Assembly (NCBI GenBank): GCA_037951165.1
Contig: JBBDHG010000153.1
Span: forward strand, 1,490,001-1,554,000
Source: Lophius americanus
Lineage: Eukaryota > Chordata > Actinopteri > Lophiiformes > Lophiidae
Direction of reading: 5' to 3'
DNA length: 64,000 nt
Positions 49,977 to 60,996 of the stretch are shown one piece after another. The notes beneath the pieces were generated by a model. The model saw only the letters and a list, made by a program, of their open reading frames with translations. It had not been told where the DNA came from and ran no database searches. The translations under genes were made by a program, and so were the position numbers. Position 1 is the first letter of the stretch. Each line of letters begins with the position of its first letter.

Positions 49977-52854
49977 TTTTGGGGGCATAACACACCATAG
50001 AACTCTGGTTTGGATTTTTGATTTTGCTTTCCAAGAACTTATTGGAACATTAAAGCCAACCAACGTTTGCCAGTGGTCTTAAATAATGAATACCTCCAAT
50101 ATGTCATAAGTATAATTAAAATATTAAATAAAATATCAAAGACTCGAATGTTTAATTAAACGGAGTCAAGTGGCATCATGTCAACCCGGAGGTCCACTCC
50201 TCTGTGGCGAGGGATTATTGTTGACAGTTTTGATCCTCTCCTGGTCATAAAGATCTGCCACTAACTTCCTACTGAAGCAGGTGTGCGAGGCAACGTGGTG
50301 CATGTCTATAGAACAAACTGAAGTTGTAGAAACTGAACAACTTATGTAAAAAAAAAATGTATATTGTTTCCCTGAAGATCCCCTGAAAAACCCCAAACAA
50401 GCCCATCACACTGTCAGAAAAAATATAAAAGTGAAATCTGAGACTACCAAACACCATCTAAATAAAATATAAAATTAAAAAAATCACGAAACTGACCTTA
50501 GCATTGGTGCAAAATGTTGTGGACCTCGGACCGGTAACTGACAGGCGCGTTGTTGCGTGCAGAAATTCATGCAGGCCCAAAATGAGTAGATACACAATCA
50601 GGATTGTGGCCCAGATATAACGCTGTATCGATGAATGTGAGGGCCGGGAGACAGTGGCGATGACGCGAGGGTCGACTTGCGGATTAAAATGCAGCGCTGT
50701 GGCGATTTGACGTCGTATATAGGGAAGATATAGGGACGGTGAGAAAAGTCTTAGTCTCCTCTCCCAGGAGAAAACCCACCAGGGTGATTGATGTCACTTC
50801 ATGCTTCATGTATCGCCATGTTCTCATCCAGCTTTCTCGTGGCATGCCTACATAACTGTTTCGTACACCAACCTTCATTTTGTCCTTACTATATCATACA
50901 AGAAAGACAAAACGCTTCCATACGTGTGACTTACTTCACATGTGAGGCTTTGGGAGATATTTGTTCCTCAGGTGTCTCTGACTGCCTCTCATGTAAAAGT
51001 TCAACCACATATTTGCTTTGTGTTCATCTTTTCACTGCAACTCTGCACGACAAAATGTAACTTTCAGATTTAAAAAGTCATCTCACACAACAACATGGTT
51101 CTGTAGTGTGAGATGTGTAGAGCAGCGGAGTGGGTCCATATCCCAGTATCCCAGTTCTAATCCTTTTTTTGGAAGATACCGTCTTTAGTGTTTGCACGTG
51201 TAAACATCATATCCCGATCTCATTAACCGGGACGAGACCTTAATAATAGTAAGAATAAGAATAATAAATTAATTTTCAAAACAAAGTTTTAAAGTGCTTT
51301 ACAGGACAAAAACACACAATGACAGTAAATTATCCCAAATCATATTAAAACCGAAAGAGAGCGTCTGTCTGTTTGGATTACTAAAAGGCTTTCTTTAAAA
51401 GACACGTTTTAACCTTAACCCTGAGTTTGAGAAACCCCAATATTCAAGCTATAAAAAGTCCATCAGAAAGCAGGATACTGTCTCATCCAGGTTTCTGACA
51501 GCTGCGAATCACCACCCACATGCTGAGTGACGTAATGGATCCTGAAACACACAACATACCTGGCAGTTTGGATGAATAAAAGCATCGAAATGCTGAAAAG
51601 TCCGCTCAAAATGGAGAACACTAACGAAAACATGCCTAAATAATGTGTCCAAACACAACGGTCTCACATAGCCGCTGAAAGGACGCCCTACTAGGAATTT
51701 ACTCTCCACCCGGTCACTGAACTCCATCATGACGAACCTCCCCCACCAGTCACACCCGCGTATCCTCATCCAGCAGCCCTCATCCCACGCCGTGTCACAC
51801 TGACAGCTGTCAGAGCTGATGACACTTCCTCAAAATCACCCGTCTTCCTCAAATGCAGAGAATAAATTTCGCAGCCCTGTTCCGTGTACAACTTGTGTGA
51901 CTATGTGGTAAAATAAAATACACATTATTATCATTATTATTGTTGCTCTCATCTCCTATTACTGGCGATAACGTGAAATAAACCATATCTGTAATGGCAT
52001 GTTGCCGTTAAATAGCGCTAAGCCCGCTATAAACTTAAAATGGCCTCATTTTTATAACAGTCGAGATAGCTTTGAATTTATGGAATGGTTTCATAAAATT
52101 GCTGCGCGATGAAAATTGTAAGCATCAGTAACCAGGATAGTACTATTCATCATGTATACAGGAATATGAATAACCACATTTGTGGTTCATGTAAACCTCA
52201 TATACCGTATATATCAAGTAGCTTATGTCACTTTATGTACAGACTGCGCATTTTTATATTTACATTTTTTTTCTATTACTGTCATTGCCTGTTTTCTTTC
52301 GTGTTTTCATTATTGTGTGAGTCTGGAGACAAATGTAAAGTAAATTCCATCCTGCTGTGTACCTGTACGGTGGATAGTCTGACTGACAATAAAGTTAATG
52401 TTGAGTCTTGAATAGGATCAAAACCAGGATAAGTCTCAAACCCATTATACTGATAGACACATCCAATGATAGTCTGACTGAGAAATGAGTGAACAAAGAG
52501 CATCTGGAAACTAAAGAGAAACATCTATGTGATGTCACACTGGGATGGACCCTGCTCTAACACAAACATCATAAATCACATTAAATGATGTTCACATGCA
52601 GATTTTTGGTTATATGAGATCATCTCTATGACCCGACTGATATTCCTTCACTTTAACACGTTATCTATCCCATAACGTACACGTAGCCATAGAAATGATG
52701 ACCTCAGACTCCAATAGGTTATAATCCTATATAATCCTAAGAGTTTAATTATCATTATCCACAAATCGGCAGAAAATGTTGAGATAAAAACTTTCTTCTG
52801 TTTGTGTCGCACACCCCTAGTCTCAGACGGACGTTTGCACATTTTTCATTTCAG

Positions 52855-52962
52855 TCTGTCGGGATGTCCCATCGCTGCAGCTGAGAAGCTGGCCAAAGCC
52901 CAGGAGAAGCACCAGAGCTGCGACGGACCCAAGCCCAACCAGGCCTCCGACCGAGTCTTAAG
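52855..52962 (+). CDS. myt1l: myt1l exon: end of zinc finger 3 and following linker
   Basis: A 108-base exon with phase 2 on both sides; acceptor cacatttttcatttcag, donor TTAAG/gtagta (weak at +5). The first base completes Ser, then LSGC supplies the final zinc ligand of finger 3, followed by the lysine- and alanine-rich PIAAAEKLAKAQEKHQSCDG and KPNQASDRVL(R), almost identical to vertebrate MYT1L. Skipping this symmetric exon would keep the frame but leave finger 3 without its last cysteine. Confidence 0.95.
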
Positions 52963-53715
52963 GTAGTATCCACTCCTCTTTCATTACTTATGATAAAATC
53001 CTCCTTTAGAATTAGCCGCAGATGTAGGAAGGACACCATGTAGAGAGCTGCTCTTCATGTTGGAATGTTTTGATCTTCCTCTTCCCCGCATTTTATGAAA
53101 CTATTGGGATTTTAAGTCTCCCTTTTTTTCTTTTTTTTTTAGCTTTTATGTTTTATGTTCTATTATCCCCTGGGGGAACTCCTGAGAGACTTCTCATTCC
53201 TGTGTTCACCATTGAAGCCAAAATACTTTCATTTCATTTGATTTTAACAAAACAATTTGCCTAATTTAACAAAGCGAAGGCAGATCTTTGTGAATGTTGT
53301 TGTGCTCCTTTGATCATCGTGCGACATGCTACCGTGAAAAGTCATACGCAGATGTAAAATGTCATATCTAACTGAACATCGAGATCTTACATTTCATTTC
53401 CTCCTGGTCTTAGATTGAGGACATAAATGGGGATCAGAAGTAAGATAGTGTAATGAAAGGAATGCGTGAATTACATTTCTATTAACTGGGTGTAGGAAGT
53501 AATAATTCCTGCGATAGTAAAAAAAAAAAAAACCCTCACCCTACCATCCACTAACATCATCCTCCATATTCCGAACCCAGTGTGTCACCATATCAGTTTC
53601 ACCTCCCCTGCATATGCCCATCTTCTAACCAAATCCCAAGTTCCCTCTCCTCCTTCCCCTGGGCAATGTTCAGTGCCTCGGTCCAACTTCCACCCCCTCG
53701 TCATTTATTTTCCAG
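52963..53715 (+). other. myt1l: myt1l intron after finger 3
   Basis: A 753-base phase 2 intron; no repeats recognised apart from T- and A-rich tracts. Confidence 0.93.
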
Positions 53716-53942
53716 GCCTATGTGCTTTGTCAAACAACTGGACTATCCACAGTATGGTTACAAGAACAATGTTTCCACCAGCACGCCCCGCTCCAACCTG
53801 GCCAAGGAGCTGGAGAAGTACTCCAAGACCAGCTTCGACTACAGCGCGTTCGATGGCAGCAGCAACCACCAAGTGTACGGCAAACGGGCCATCGCACCCA
53901 AAGTTCACGGACAACGAGACTCGTCGCCCAAAGGATACGACG
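53716..53942 (+). CDS. myt1l: myt1l exon: start of central MYT1 domain
   Basis: A 227-base exon entered at phase 2 (ag/g = Arg) and left at phase 1. The acceptor is catttattttccag and the donor GACG/gtacta, poor at +4 and +5. It encodes PMCFVKQLDYPQYGYKNN, STPRSNLAKELEKYSKTSFD, a short Ser/Asn insert (FDGSSNHQ), then VYGKRAIAPKV and DSSPKGYD. These are diagnostic for the region between the finger clusters of MYT1L (Pfam MYT1 domain, function poorly defined). Only one Asp precedes the AKRYCK of the next exon, where the remembered mammalian protein has two. Overlapping frames on both strands here are shadows. Confidence 0.96.
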
Positions 53943-54485
53943 GTACTATCCGACAGCCAAATCATCCTGATGACATAAAAGGACTTATATGTTAAATTAT
54001 GGTTGAGGCACTTTTGGAGATTAAAGCTCTACCTTGTTTCGGAAATATTCAATTGACCTTTCCCAAAATCATTCCAGTTGTTCCTCGGCCTTAAGTCTAT
54101 TTGGGTATAAAATTTGAAAATGATGCATAAAATATTTTTTGGGTCATCATGTTAAGACGAAAGATCTGCGGCACCAATAACAAATCCGTAATATCCCGAC
54201 TTTTCGGGGATGTAACTAGTATACGTATAAATGCATGAGCGATAGTTGACGGGATGACTTTTCATATCGCAGAGTAAAACCGTGAAACCCCGAAGAAAGC
54301 TTCCTTCTGCAGCAGAGGGAGGAACGTGTCTCCACTTTCAATTAGCGGAGGGTGAAACTACTGAATAAAAGTGCCGACAACTTTTTTGTGTCCAACTCAA
54401 GCAATGAAGTGAAACACACACATGAAAGAAACAAAAATAACACGTGTGTCATCCAAGGGTAATCCTTCTTTAACGTGTGCTGCAG
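53943..54485 (+). other. myt1l: myt1l short intron carrying a dispersed repeat
   Basis: A 543-base phase 1 intron with a weak donor (gtacta). Nearly half is copy 8 of the CCCCTAGTG family. Confidence 0.93.
53985..54220 (+). repeat. unclassified dispersed repeat (CCCCTAGTG family), copy 8 (partial)
   Basis: Last unit only: gcacttttggagattaaagc, tttcggaaatattcaattga, tttcccaaaatcattccagt, atttgggtataaaatttgaa, aaagatctgcggcacc, ending aatatcccgacttttcgggg. Confidence 0.85.
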
Positions 54486-54772
54486 CCAAACGTTACTGCA
54501 AGAACTCCAGCTCGGCCAGCAGCACCACCAGCACCTACGCCCCCAGCAGTAGCGGCAGCAGCCTGAGCTGTGGCGTCGGAGGAGGGGGCGCCGGAGGAGG
54601 CAGAGGGGGCGGGGGCAGCAGCGCCAGCAGCACCTGCAGCAAGAGCAGCTTCGACTACAGTCACGACATGGAGGCTGCCCACATGGCGGCCACGGCCATC
54701 CTCAACCTGTCCACCCGCTGTCGGGAAATGCCCCACGGCATGGGGGGGAAACCCCAGGACCTGTGCTCGCAG
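54486..54772 (+). CDS. myt1l: myt1l exon: Ser/Gly-rich linker and conserved ILNLSTRC block
   Basis: A 287-base exon, phase 1 in and phase 0 out, acceptor acgtgtgctgcag, donor GCAG/gttaga (a T at +3). It encodes (A)KRYCKNSSSASSTTSTYAPS, a Ser-rich stretch, then a glycine-rich CGVGGGGAGGGRGGGGSS, SASSTCSKSSFDYSHDMEAA, HMAATAILNLSTRCREMP and GGKPQDLCSQ. The DMEAAHMAATAILNLSTRC block is strongly conserved in the family. The glycine stretch is longer than the short CGGG I remember in mammalian MYT1L and is coded by very GC-rich sequence, which also opens shadow frames in other phases. Confidence 0.95.
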
Positions 54773-54996
54773 GTTAGAACATTTCCTATTGTATTATCCG
54801 TATGAGATTTATGGGTTTGAGCGAGCGTCACCTTATTTGCCCTGCAGCCTCACATGACTCTGTGTTCGCTTCGCCTCTGTTGGACTTGAATCTGCTGCAA
54901 AAAATAAACTGATTATCTGGGCGCGCCTGCAATTATACTAATGCGGGCGTTGAAAACTGTCAGAGACAGAGGGAGAGTTCTGCTCACAACTAGACA

Positions 54997-55000
<4 letters not shown>

Positions 55001-55048
<48 letters not shown>
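55001..55048 (+). repeat. (CA)24 microsatellite
   Basis: Pure CA run. A 22-base G run follows at 55415-55436. Confidence 0.95.
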
Positions 55049-55049
<1 letters not shown>

Positions 55050-57532
55050 TCCGTTTAAGGTCTGTGGCTGTGTCTTCCACTCATGCCTCTGCAGGGCAAT
55101 TTTTATTTTCCGTCTGGCGATCAGATAAGAGCTGGACGAGGCGCCGTTTGACACAATATGTCATTTCTGAGGAGATAAGGTGACGTTGTTCCTGTATTAT
55201 CTGCTACGCTGGAAAGAGGATGGGAGCGGAGCGCTCAACAGTGGGCTAATGCCGGCTTAATGCTAATGTTGACGGCGGAGTCTGCCAGAGGAAGAGGAGG
55301 AGGGCGATAGAATGGAACATGAAGAAGGAGAGAAAAGAAGACATTTTTGTGGGAGGTCTCGACGCGTCACAGAGCGAACAGAGAGGAGAAGAGGATAGGA
55401 GGGTGGAGGAAGGTGGGGGGGGGGGGGGGGGGGGGGCAGAAGGAAGGAGGAGGAACAGATAAAAGCAAGACATATCCAACGAAAAGTGGAACCAAATAAA
55501 CTTGGTGGGAACAAATACCTAAGGCAACGAGGACTTCCTCTGGTCCTTTCTCACTACATTTTCTGTCCTCCTGCTCCAGGCCAGACGGGCAGGATGCTCT
55601 CAGGGCAGCATGGGAAGACGGGAGACTTCAGAGGGTTTTTTATTTCTTTCATCTCAACACATCACACAAGTACACACACACACACAAAGACACACACAGA
55701 GACACACACACATTGTATTCTTTCCTTCTTATTTTTCCAGCCCGTCTCCAAATGTTTCACTCTGTCTGTGTCTGCTAGTTGAATTAAATGTTCTAGTTTT
55801 GGTGACTAACTTTCCAAATGGAACCTCACTATATTTAATATCTTAACGTCATTTAGGGTTGCGCGATAAAACCGGTATACGGGTTTAAACCGGTACGACA
55901 TACGATGGAATACATGTGACCTCGTGTTTCACGAATGCAGGTACCTTCGTAAAAACTTGGACTTTTGGACGTGGTCCAGAAGTCACGCCTCCGTTACGCC
56001 TGTTTGCATCAAACTCAAACACTCCTGCATCAAGATAAAGACGCTGGATTTTTTTTAACCGGACCTTTGTGAGGGTTCTGTATGTATTATGAGACAAAGA
56101 CAAAAGTTAGCGTAAGTCTCCAATCTGTAGAATGATGAAAATAAACCAATAATGTTAAATCTAGGTTTGTTAAAAGATATTATTGATTCCTCACAACTTA
56201 CCATTCATTTATTCATTTATTTATTCATCAATTGAATTTCGTTTGCCTTATGCTTTTCATCGCCTGTCAAAATATGTATTTATAGATTTTTCTGTCTGTC
56301 TGCTTTGCTTTTAATTTTTTAATTTTCGGTATTTGTTTTTTGTATATTATTTCGTATCTGCTGTATCATGTTCCTTACATATTAAAAATAATAAGCATTT
56401 ATATCAATCAATCAATCAAAATCAATTTACTTGTAATCTAATTTGTTCTTTTTTTTCTTATTTTTAGTTAAAATAAATCATAAAATTCAGTATTCTTGTC
56501 ATTTTTTGACCAGTTAATAATAAAGCAAGACAGAAAGGTATTCTAAATACATCGAGTATCACCATTCAAAAAAGTTTTTTGTGACAAACAAAACTGTTTC
56601 AACTTTATGAAACAAATACAAATACTATTTTTTGCCAATTTAAGCATTGAAAAGAGGAATTTTGCAATATGCTGCAATACATATAGCAGAATTACGATGT
56701 GATCAGAGTCTCTGCTGGAGCGACGGATTTCAACAAACATTGTATCAGAGACTGGACTGGAATAACTCTACGCCTGTTACGTAACAGACTTCCAAAGCTT
56801 CACAAATGATTCACAGAGTCAATCAAGAGACGTTTCGTCTTTTACGAGATCATAAAGAGGACGGCGCCGGTAAAGTCGCTGCTGAAGGTTGAAGCTACCC
56901 AGTTAGTGCGCTAGTCTGTGCTTGAATAGGGAATCTGTTTTTCTCTCTCTCTGTTTGAAAGTCACGTTTATTCTGGCATACCATTAGATTCGGTTCTACG
57001 TTGCGACTCAAAAGGTCAATTAAGGAAACAGTTTTTCACTCCTAACTGCACTTGGTATCATGGATCAGTACAAAATAAGTAGCGTGGAAATGTGGTCTTT
57101 TGAATGGAAAGGATGACCAATCAGTTTGGCAGGACTCACACAACAGTGACTCTGCCGCTTCATCTGATTGGTTGACTTAATTGTTTTTTTTTTCAGGGGA
57201 AGCCAAGTTAGGATGACATGAGAGCACACACAACCATCACCACATATAGAGGATCTCTGAAATAATCAGTGAGATATATGGAACATATTACATGGCAGCT
57301 TTGTGACACTGCTGTTTGTGATGTCATGATTAATTGTTTTAGGGCCGCCTCTTTAAAAAAAAAAAGAACGACTTTAGGTCGTGACTCTTAAATCAGCCTT
57401 GTAGTGTTTTATATGACGCTCGTACGCCTTTCTCCTCAAGGGTGAAGTTCAAAGCATAGAGTCAACCATAGAGAGAAGACAAACATGTTTCTGAGTGGAA
57501 CTTTCTATCATAAAGCAAGTACTTCATACTCA

Positions 57533-57980
57533 AATCAGCCATAACATTAAAACCACCTGCTTCCTTTTCCATTGGTTCCTCTTTTAGCCACCGGAACAGC
57601 TTTGTGTCACAATGTGTCCTGACACCTTTCCCTCACAAGAAGTATTTACTTTTTCAGTATATGAGGTACAGTAGCTCTTCTTAGGGATCGGACAAAACTG
57701 GCAAGGCCTCGCTCTCCACCGCCATCAATCAGCGTGGGATGCCCAAAATCTTGTTGCTGGTTCACCAATTGAAATTCTTTAGACCACTTTGGTAGGTACT
57801 ATCTACTAATGACCAAAATACAGTTTTGCAGTTTTGGAGATACTCTCCAGTTGTCTAGCCATCACAATTTGGTCCTTTTCTTAGTCACTCAGATCCTTAC
57901 AATACTTTTGCCATGTTCCAACACTGCCTAATATATTCTACATCCTGCCAGTATTGAGAGCTAACGCCACGACTAATTAC
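57533..57980 (-). mobile_element. Tc1-like transposon relic
   Basis: Left end aatcagccataacattaaaa then accacctgc. On the minus strand: gtaaggatctgagtgact, ccaaattgtgatggctagac, ggtgaaccagcaacaagat, gatccctaagaagagctact. This is the DNA-binding part of the same transposase as at 4540. The region after the first terminus is deleted. Confidence 0.85.
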
Positions 57981-58739
57981 TAACAAAATGATCTGTGTTA
58001 TTCTGACTTCACCTTTTAATGTATTTAATGTATGGCTGACCGGCATATATGATCAATATTAAAAAAAATGTAGGCAAATGGTGAGCAAGGTGAGAGGGAG
58101 GAGGAACATGGAAAAAGAGTGAAGAAAAGGTCAGAGAGGAAGAAGTAGAAGTGAATCGGACTTCATTCTCAGAGCTGGTATCGGTAGGTAGAAGTAATAT
58201 GGCATGAATTAGCAAATGACCTCTCACTCTAACGCCTGCCTCCCACTGGCGACACAAGTCATGGGTTACAGGGGTCGAGTTCGAACGGGTGGCTTCTAAT
58301 GACGGAGCCTCCTTAATTCGATATGAAGGGGTGGGTCACATTAATTGGACAGAGACATACAGTGCAGTGGCTGACAAGGAGAGGGCGGTCCACTGAGCAC
58401 ACTCACAAGGGCGAGACGAGTCATGGCTCTACGCAATGAGGCATGTGCCAATGGATCTGTCTCCCCGCAGTTTGACCTTTTTGTTGCTCTTCTCATTTCC
58501 AACTTCTACATTCAACTCTCTCCGCCTTGAAACTTCCTGCTAAACCTGCAAATCAACTTCTAGTGAAGTTTAAATCATGTTACCGGATTAATATAGGTTG
58601 AATGTTTTAAGAGCTCCCTTTGTTCCGGGTCTGCTCGGTCCAATACTGAAGAGTTTTCTGTATTCTGCTGTTTTGCATGTGATACTGTGATGCTTTTAGC
58701 AGATTTAAAATTGAGATATTTTTCCGCATTTCATGCACT

Positions 58740-59100
58740 AATCAGCCACACATTTACAGTAGTTTTAATGTTTTGGCTGCTATTACATCTCTCATCATTG
58801 ATAGTACTGTAATATTGTTGTGTTTCTTTAGATGTGGGTCTTTTATCCCAGTTCACCAGAAAAATAATCTGTATTGCTTGGAAACTGTTGAAATTCACCC
58901 ATCACATTACCCATAATACCCATTATATTAATACCGGCCCCTGGTTGTAATGTTGTGGCTAACTGGTTTAAATCACATCTTTCATGATTTACGGCACTGT
59001 AACATTAGGAAGTTTCTTTGGATGTGTGTCGTTTATCCTAGTCCACAAGAAAACATCAGTAGTGAGTAGAGACAGTTAATCAGCCACAACATTAGAACCA
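58740..59100. repeat. duplicated segment with Tc1 terminal-repeat remnants
   Basis: 58788-58870 (catctctcatcattgatagt, gtttctttagatgtgggtct, tatcccagttcaccagaaaa) is repeated at 58975-59059 (catctttcatgatttacggc, tttctttggatgtgtgtcgt, tatcctagtccacaagaaaa), an offset of about 187. Terminal-repeat pieces atcagccacacattt, gttgtaatgttgtggct and aatcagccacaacattagaa lie beside the units. Confidence 0.75.
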
Positions 59101-59704
59101 GTCATTGGTACAATGTAGTTTCAGTGTAAGTTCTTAGTTCAGTCATTGCCCAGGCCCAAAGTACCACCTTGTATGCGAGGCGTTTTTTTTACACTCTACC
59201 AAAGCCTCATTCCTGCAGAAGTGGGACTTTTTTAGTGTATTCAGTGAATGAGCCAGATGTAGATTCGTGAAAGGTTATGTCTGCTCAGATATTTAGACAC
59301 CAACTTTAACGCGGGAGGCAAATTGAATGTTTGTTGGTTGTGTCCCACTTTGCACCAAAACACAGTCCAGTTCTGTCTCTATTTTTGGGTTTGCAGCAGT
59401 CTAGTTCCAGCCTCTGCTGCTCATCGCTGCATCCAACCCCACCTCTAACCCTCAGACCCTGCCCTCCTGTGATGTCAACTCACATTAGTCTCACACAACA
59501 CAAAGTCATGCACACACACCCTTCTGACTGCACCGAGCCCAGTTAGAGACCACGTCAGGATGGAGGGAGGGAGAGAGGGGGGGGCGGAGAGAGAACAGGA
59601 GGGGTCCACAATGGGATGCACTCGTCCTTGAGCACTGATGACCCCCCCTTCTTATGAATGTAACACTATATTTTTTCTCTTGTAAAAAACTGATCTAAAA
59701 AAAA

Positions 59705-60595
59705 AAGTTGGGGCAATTCGTAAGTTGTCACAGGGGTAAAAAAAACAAACAAACACCTGATCGGACCAGTACACAGGTAAGGAGGTTCATGGTAACAGGT
59801 GATAGCATGGAAATCTTCAAAAGTCTCATTATCTATGACGAGTGGTTAGAAGGAGAGCTTTGTCACTTTGTGAAAAGCTCTGTGGGCAAATATTCCCAAC
59901 CGTATTTGAACCAGCATCTCAACATGGTATTGCAGGGAATTTGAGAATTTCACCATATAGGGTCCATAATATCGTAAAAATGAAAACGGCAAGATTCTAC
60001 GACCCATATTAATACATGGGCTCAACACAGGTCATCTGAGACGGACCTTCGCGCAGTGGAAGTAAGTCCTTTGATCTGATGAGGCCACATTTCAGGTTTT
60101 CTGAAATTATGGAAATTGAGTCCTGCAGGCCAAACAGGAAAAGGAACCTGAAAATGTTTAGCTGCAGCGAGTTCAAAAATTGGCGTCCGTGATGGTAACG
60201 AGGTTGAGTTAGTGCCCACGGTGTGTGTAACGTAAACATCTGTGAAGGCCGCATCAATGCTGAAAGGTAAATACAGGTTTGGGTAACCTTCCTTCTTATT
60301 ACAGCAGGGCAATGGAGTCCAGGTATTAGACTGGCCCACCTGCTGTCCAGACCTGCCCCCCATTAAAAATATGTTGGACATCACGAAGCACCAAAATAAA
60401 CAACTGACGCCTCCGACTGTGGAGCGACTGAAGACATATCAATGACAAGGATGGTGGGAATTCCAGGTTCAGAACTTCAACAATTGTCCACATGTTTACC
60501 GAGTCCCCACAGTAGCAAACATGGTCCGGTCCCAACTATTTTACCAACATGTCGCTGGCATGAAATTCAGATTGAGAGTGTATTTGATTTGACAT
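59705..60595 (+). mobile_element. mariner-type (Tc1/mariner superfamily) transposon relic
   Basis: The end aaagttggggcaattcgtaa and the opposite end ggtcccaactattttaccaa then catgtcgctggcatgaaatt resemble fish elements ending 'cccaactttttttggaa...gcaggcatcaaattc'. The internal frame at 60324-60440 reads LDWPTCCPDLPPIKN, the DWPxxSPDLxPIEN motif of the transposase catalytic region with the Glu changed to Lys. Other frames give pieces such as acatttcaggttttctgaaa. Several deletions and stops make it inactive. Confidence 0.85.
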
Positions 60596-60996
60596 TTAAT
60601 ATGTTGTATGTTGTGCCACATTCCAGTCATGTACTCGTGTTTAAAGTACTTGTAAGTCATTGCAACCTGTTTTTATTGACACTTCTCATGATATCCCACC
60701 TTCATTGGAGTCGTACATCGAAGGTGTCTGATGGTTTGTAGGCAGATTAGAAAATGAAAATGAAACTGGAATACTATATGTGCTGTATTTAGCTCTAAAA
60801 TATGCAAATGTTTGACTGCTATGTAATCAGAAACTCTTTCTCTTTCTCTTATCCCCTTTCTCTCCATCCCTGCCTCCTTTCCTCCTGCGCATTATTCTAC
60901 CCTACTCTACCTTCCCCACTCATACATGCAACTGACCTTTATCCCTTCCCTCTCCCACCCACATGCCCAAAAACCAAATCCACATGCACTTTCCAG

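Larger units (their letters stand above)
48269..52854 (+). other. myt1l: myt1l intron within zinc finger 3
   Basis: A 4.6 kb phase 2 intron cutting finger 3 at a Ser codon. It has a T-run hairpin at 48330-48386, copy 7 of the CCCCTAGTG family, a four-copy 10-bp tandem at 49937-49976, and otherwise AT-rich DNA. The segment ending near 52413 (tgactgacaataaagttaat) resembles the polyadenylation end of a retroelement. Confidence 0.9.
54773..60996 (+). other. myt1l: myt1l intron before the DENGTLDLS exon
   Basis: A 6.2 kb phase 0 intron. It contains CA repeats at 55001-55048 and 55672-55710, a 22-G run at 55415-55436, a SINE- or LINE-like tail with tcaatcaatcaatc near 56402-56424, a Tc1-like relic, a duplicated segment with terminal-repeat fragments at 58740-59100, and a mariner-type relic. 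Confidence 0.9.

Noticed and set aside
54470..54857. Alternative-frame proteins over the glycine-rich exon on both strands
   Set aside because: GC-rich repeats keep all frames open; only the +54422 frame continues the MYT1L sequence and phase.
60802..60996. Upstream part of the 187-residue frame as extra coding sequence
   Set aside because: It lies before a good pyrimidine-tract acceptor (ttccag at 60996) and has no family similarity; the previous exon ends in phase 0, matching 60997.
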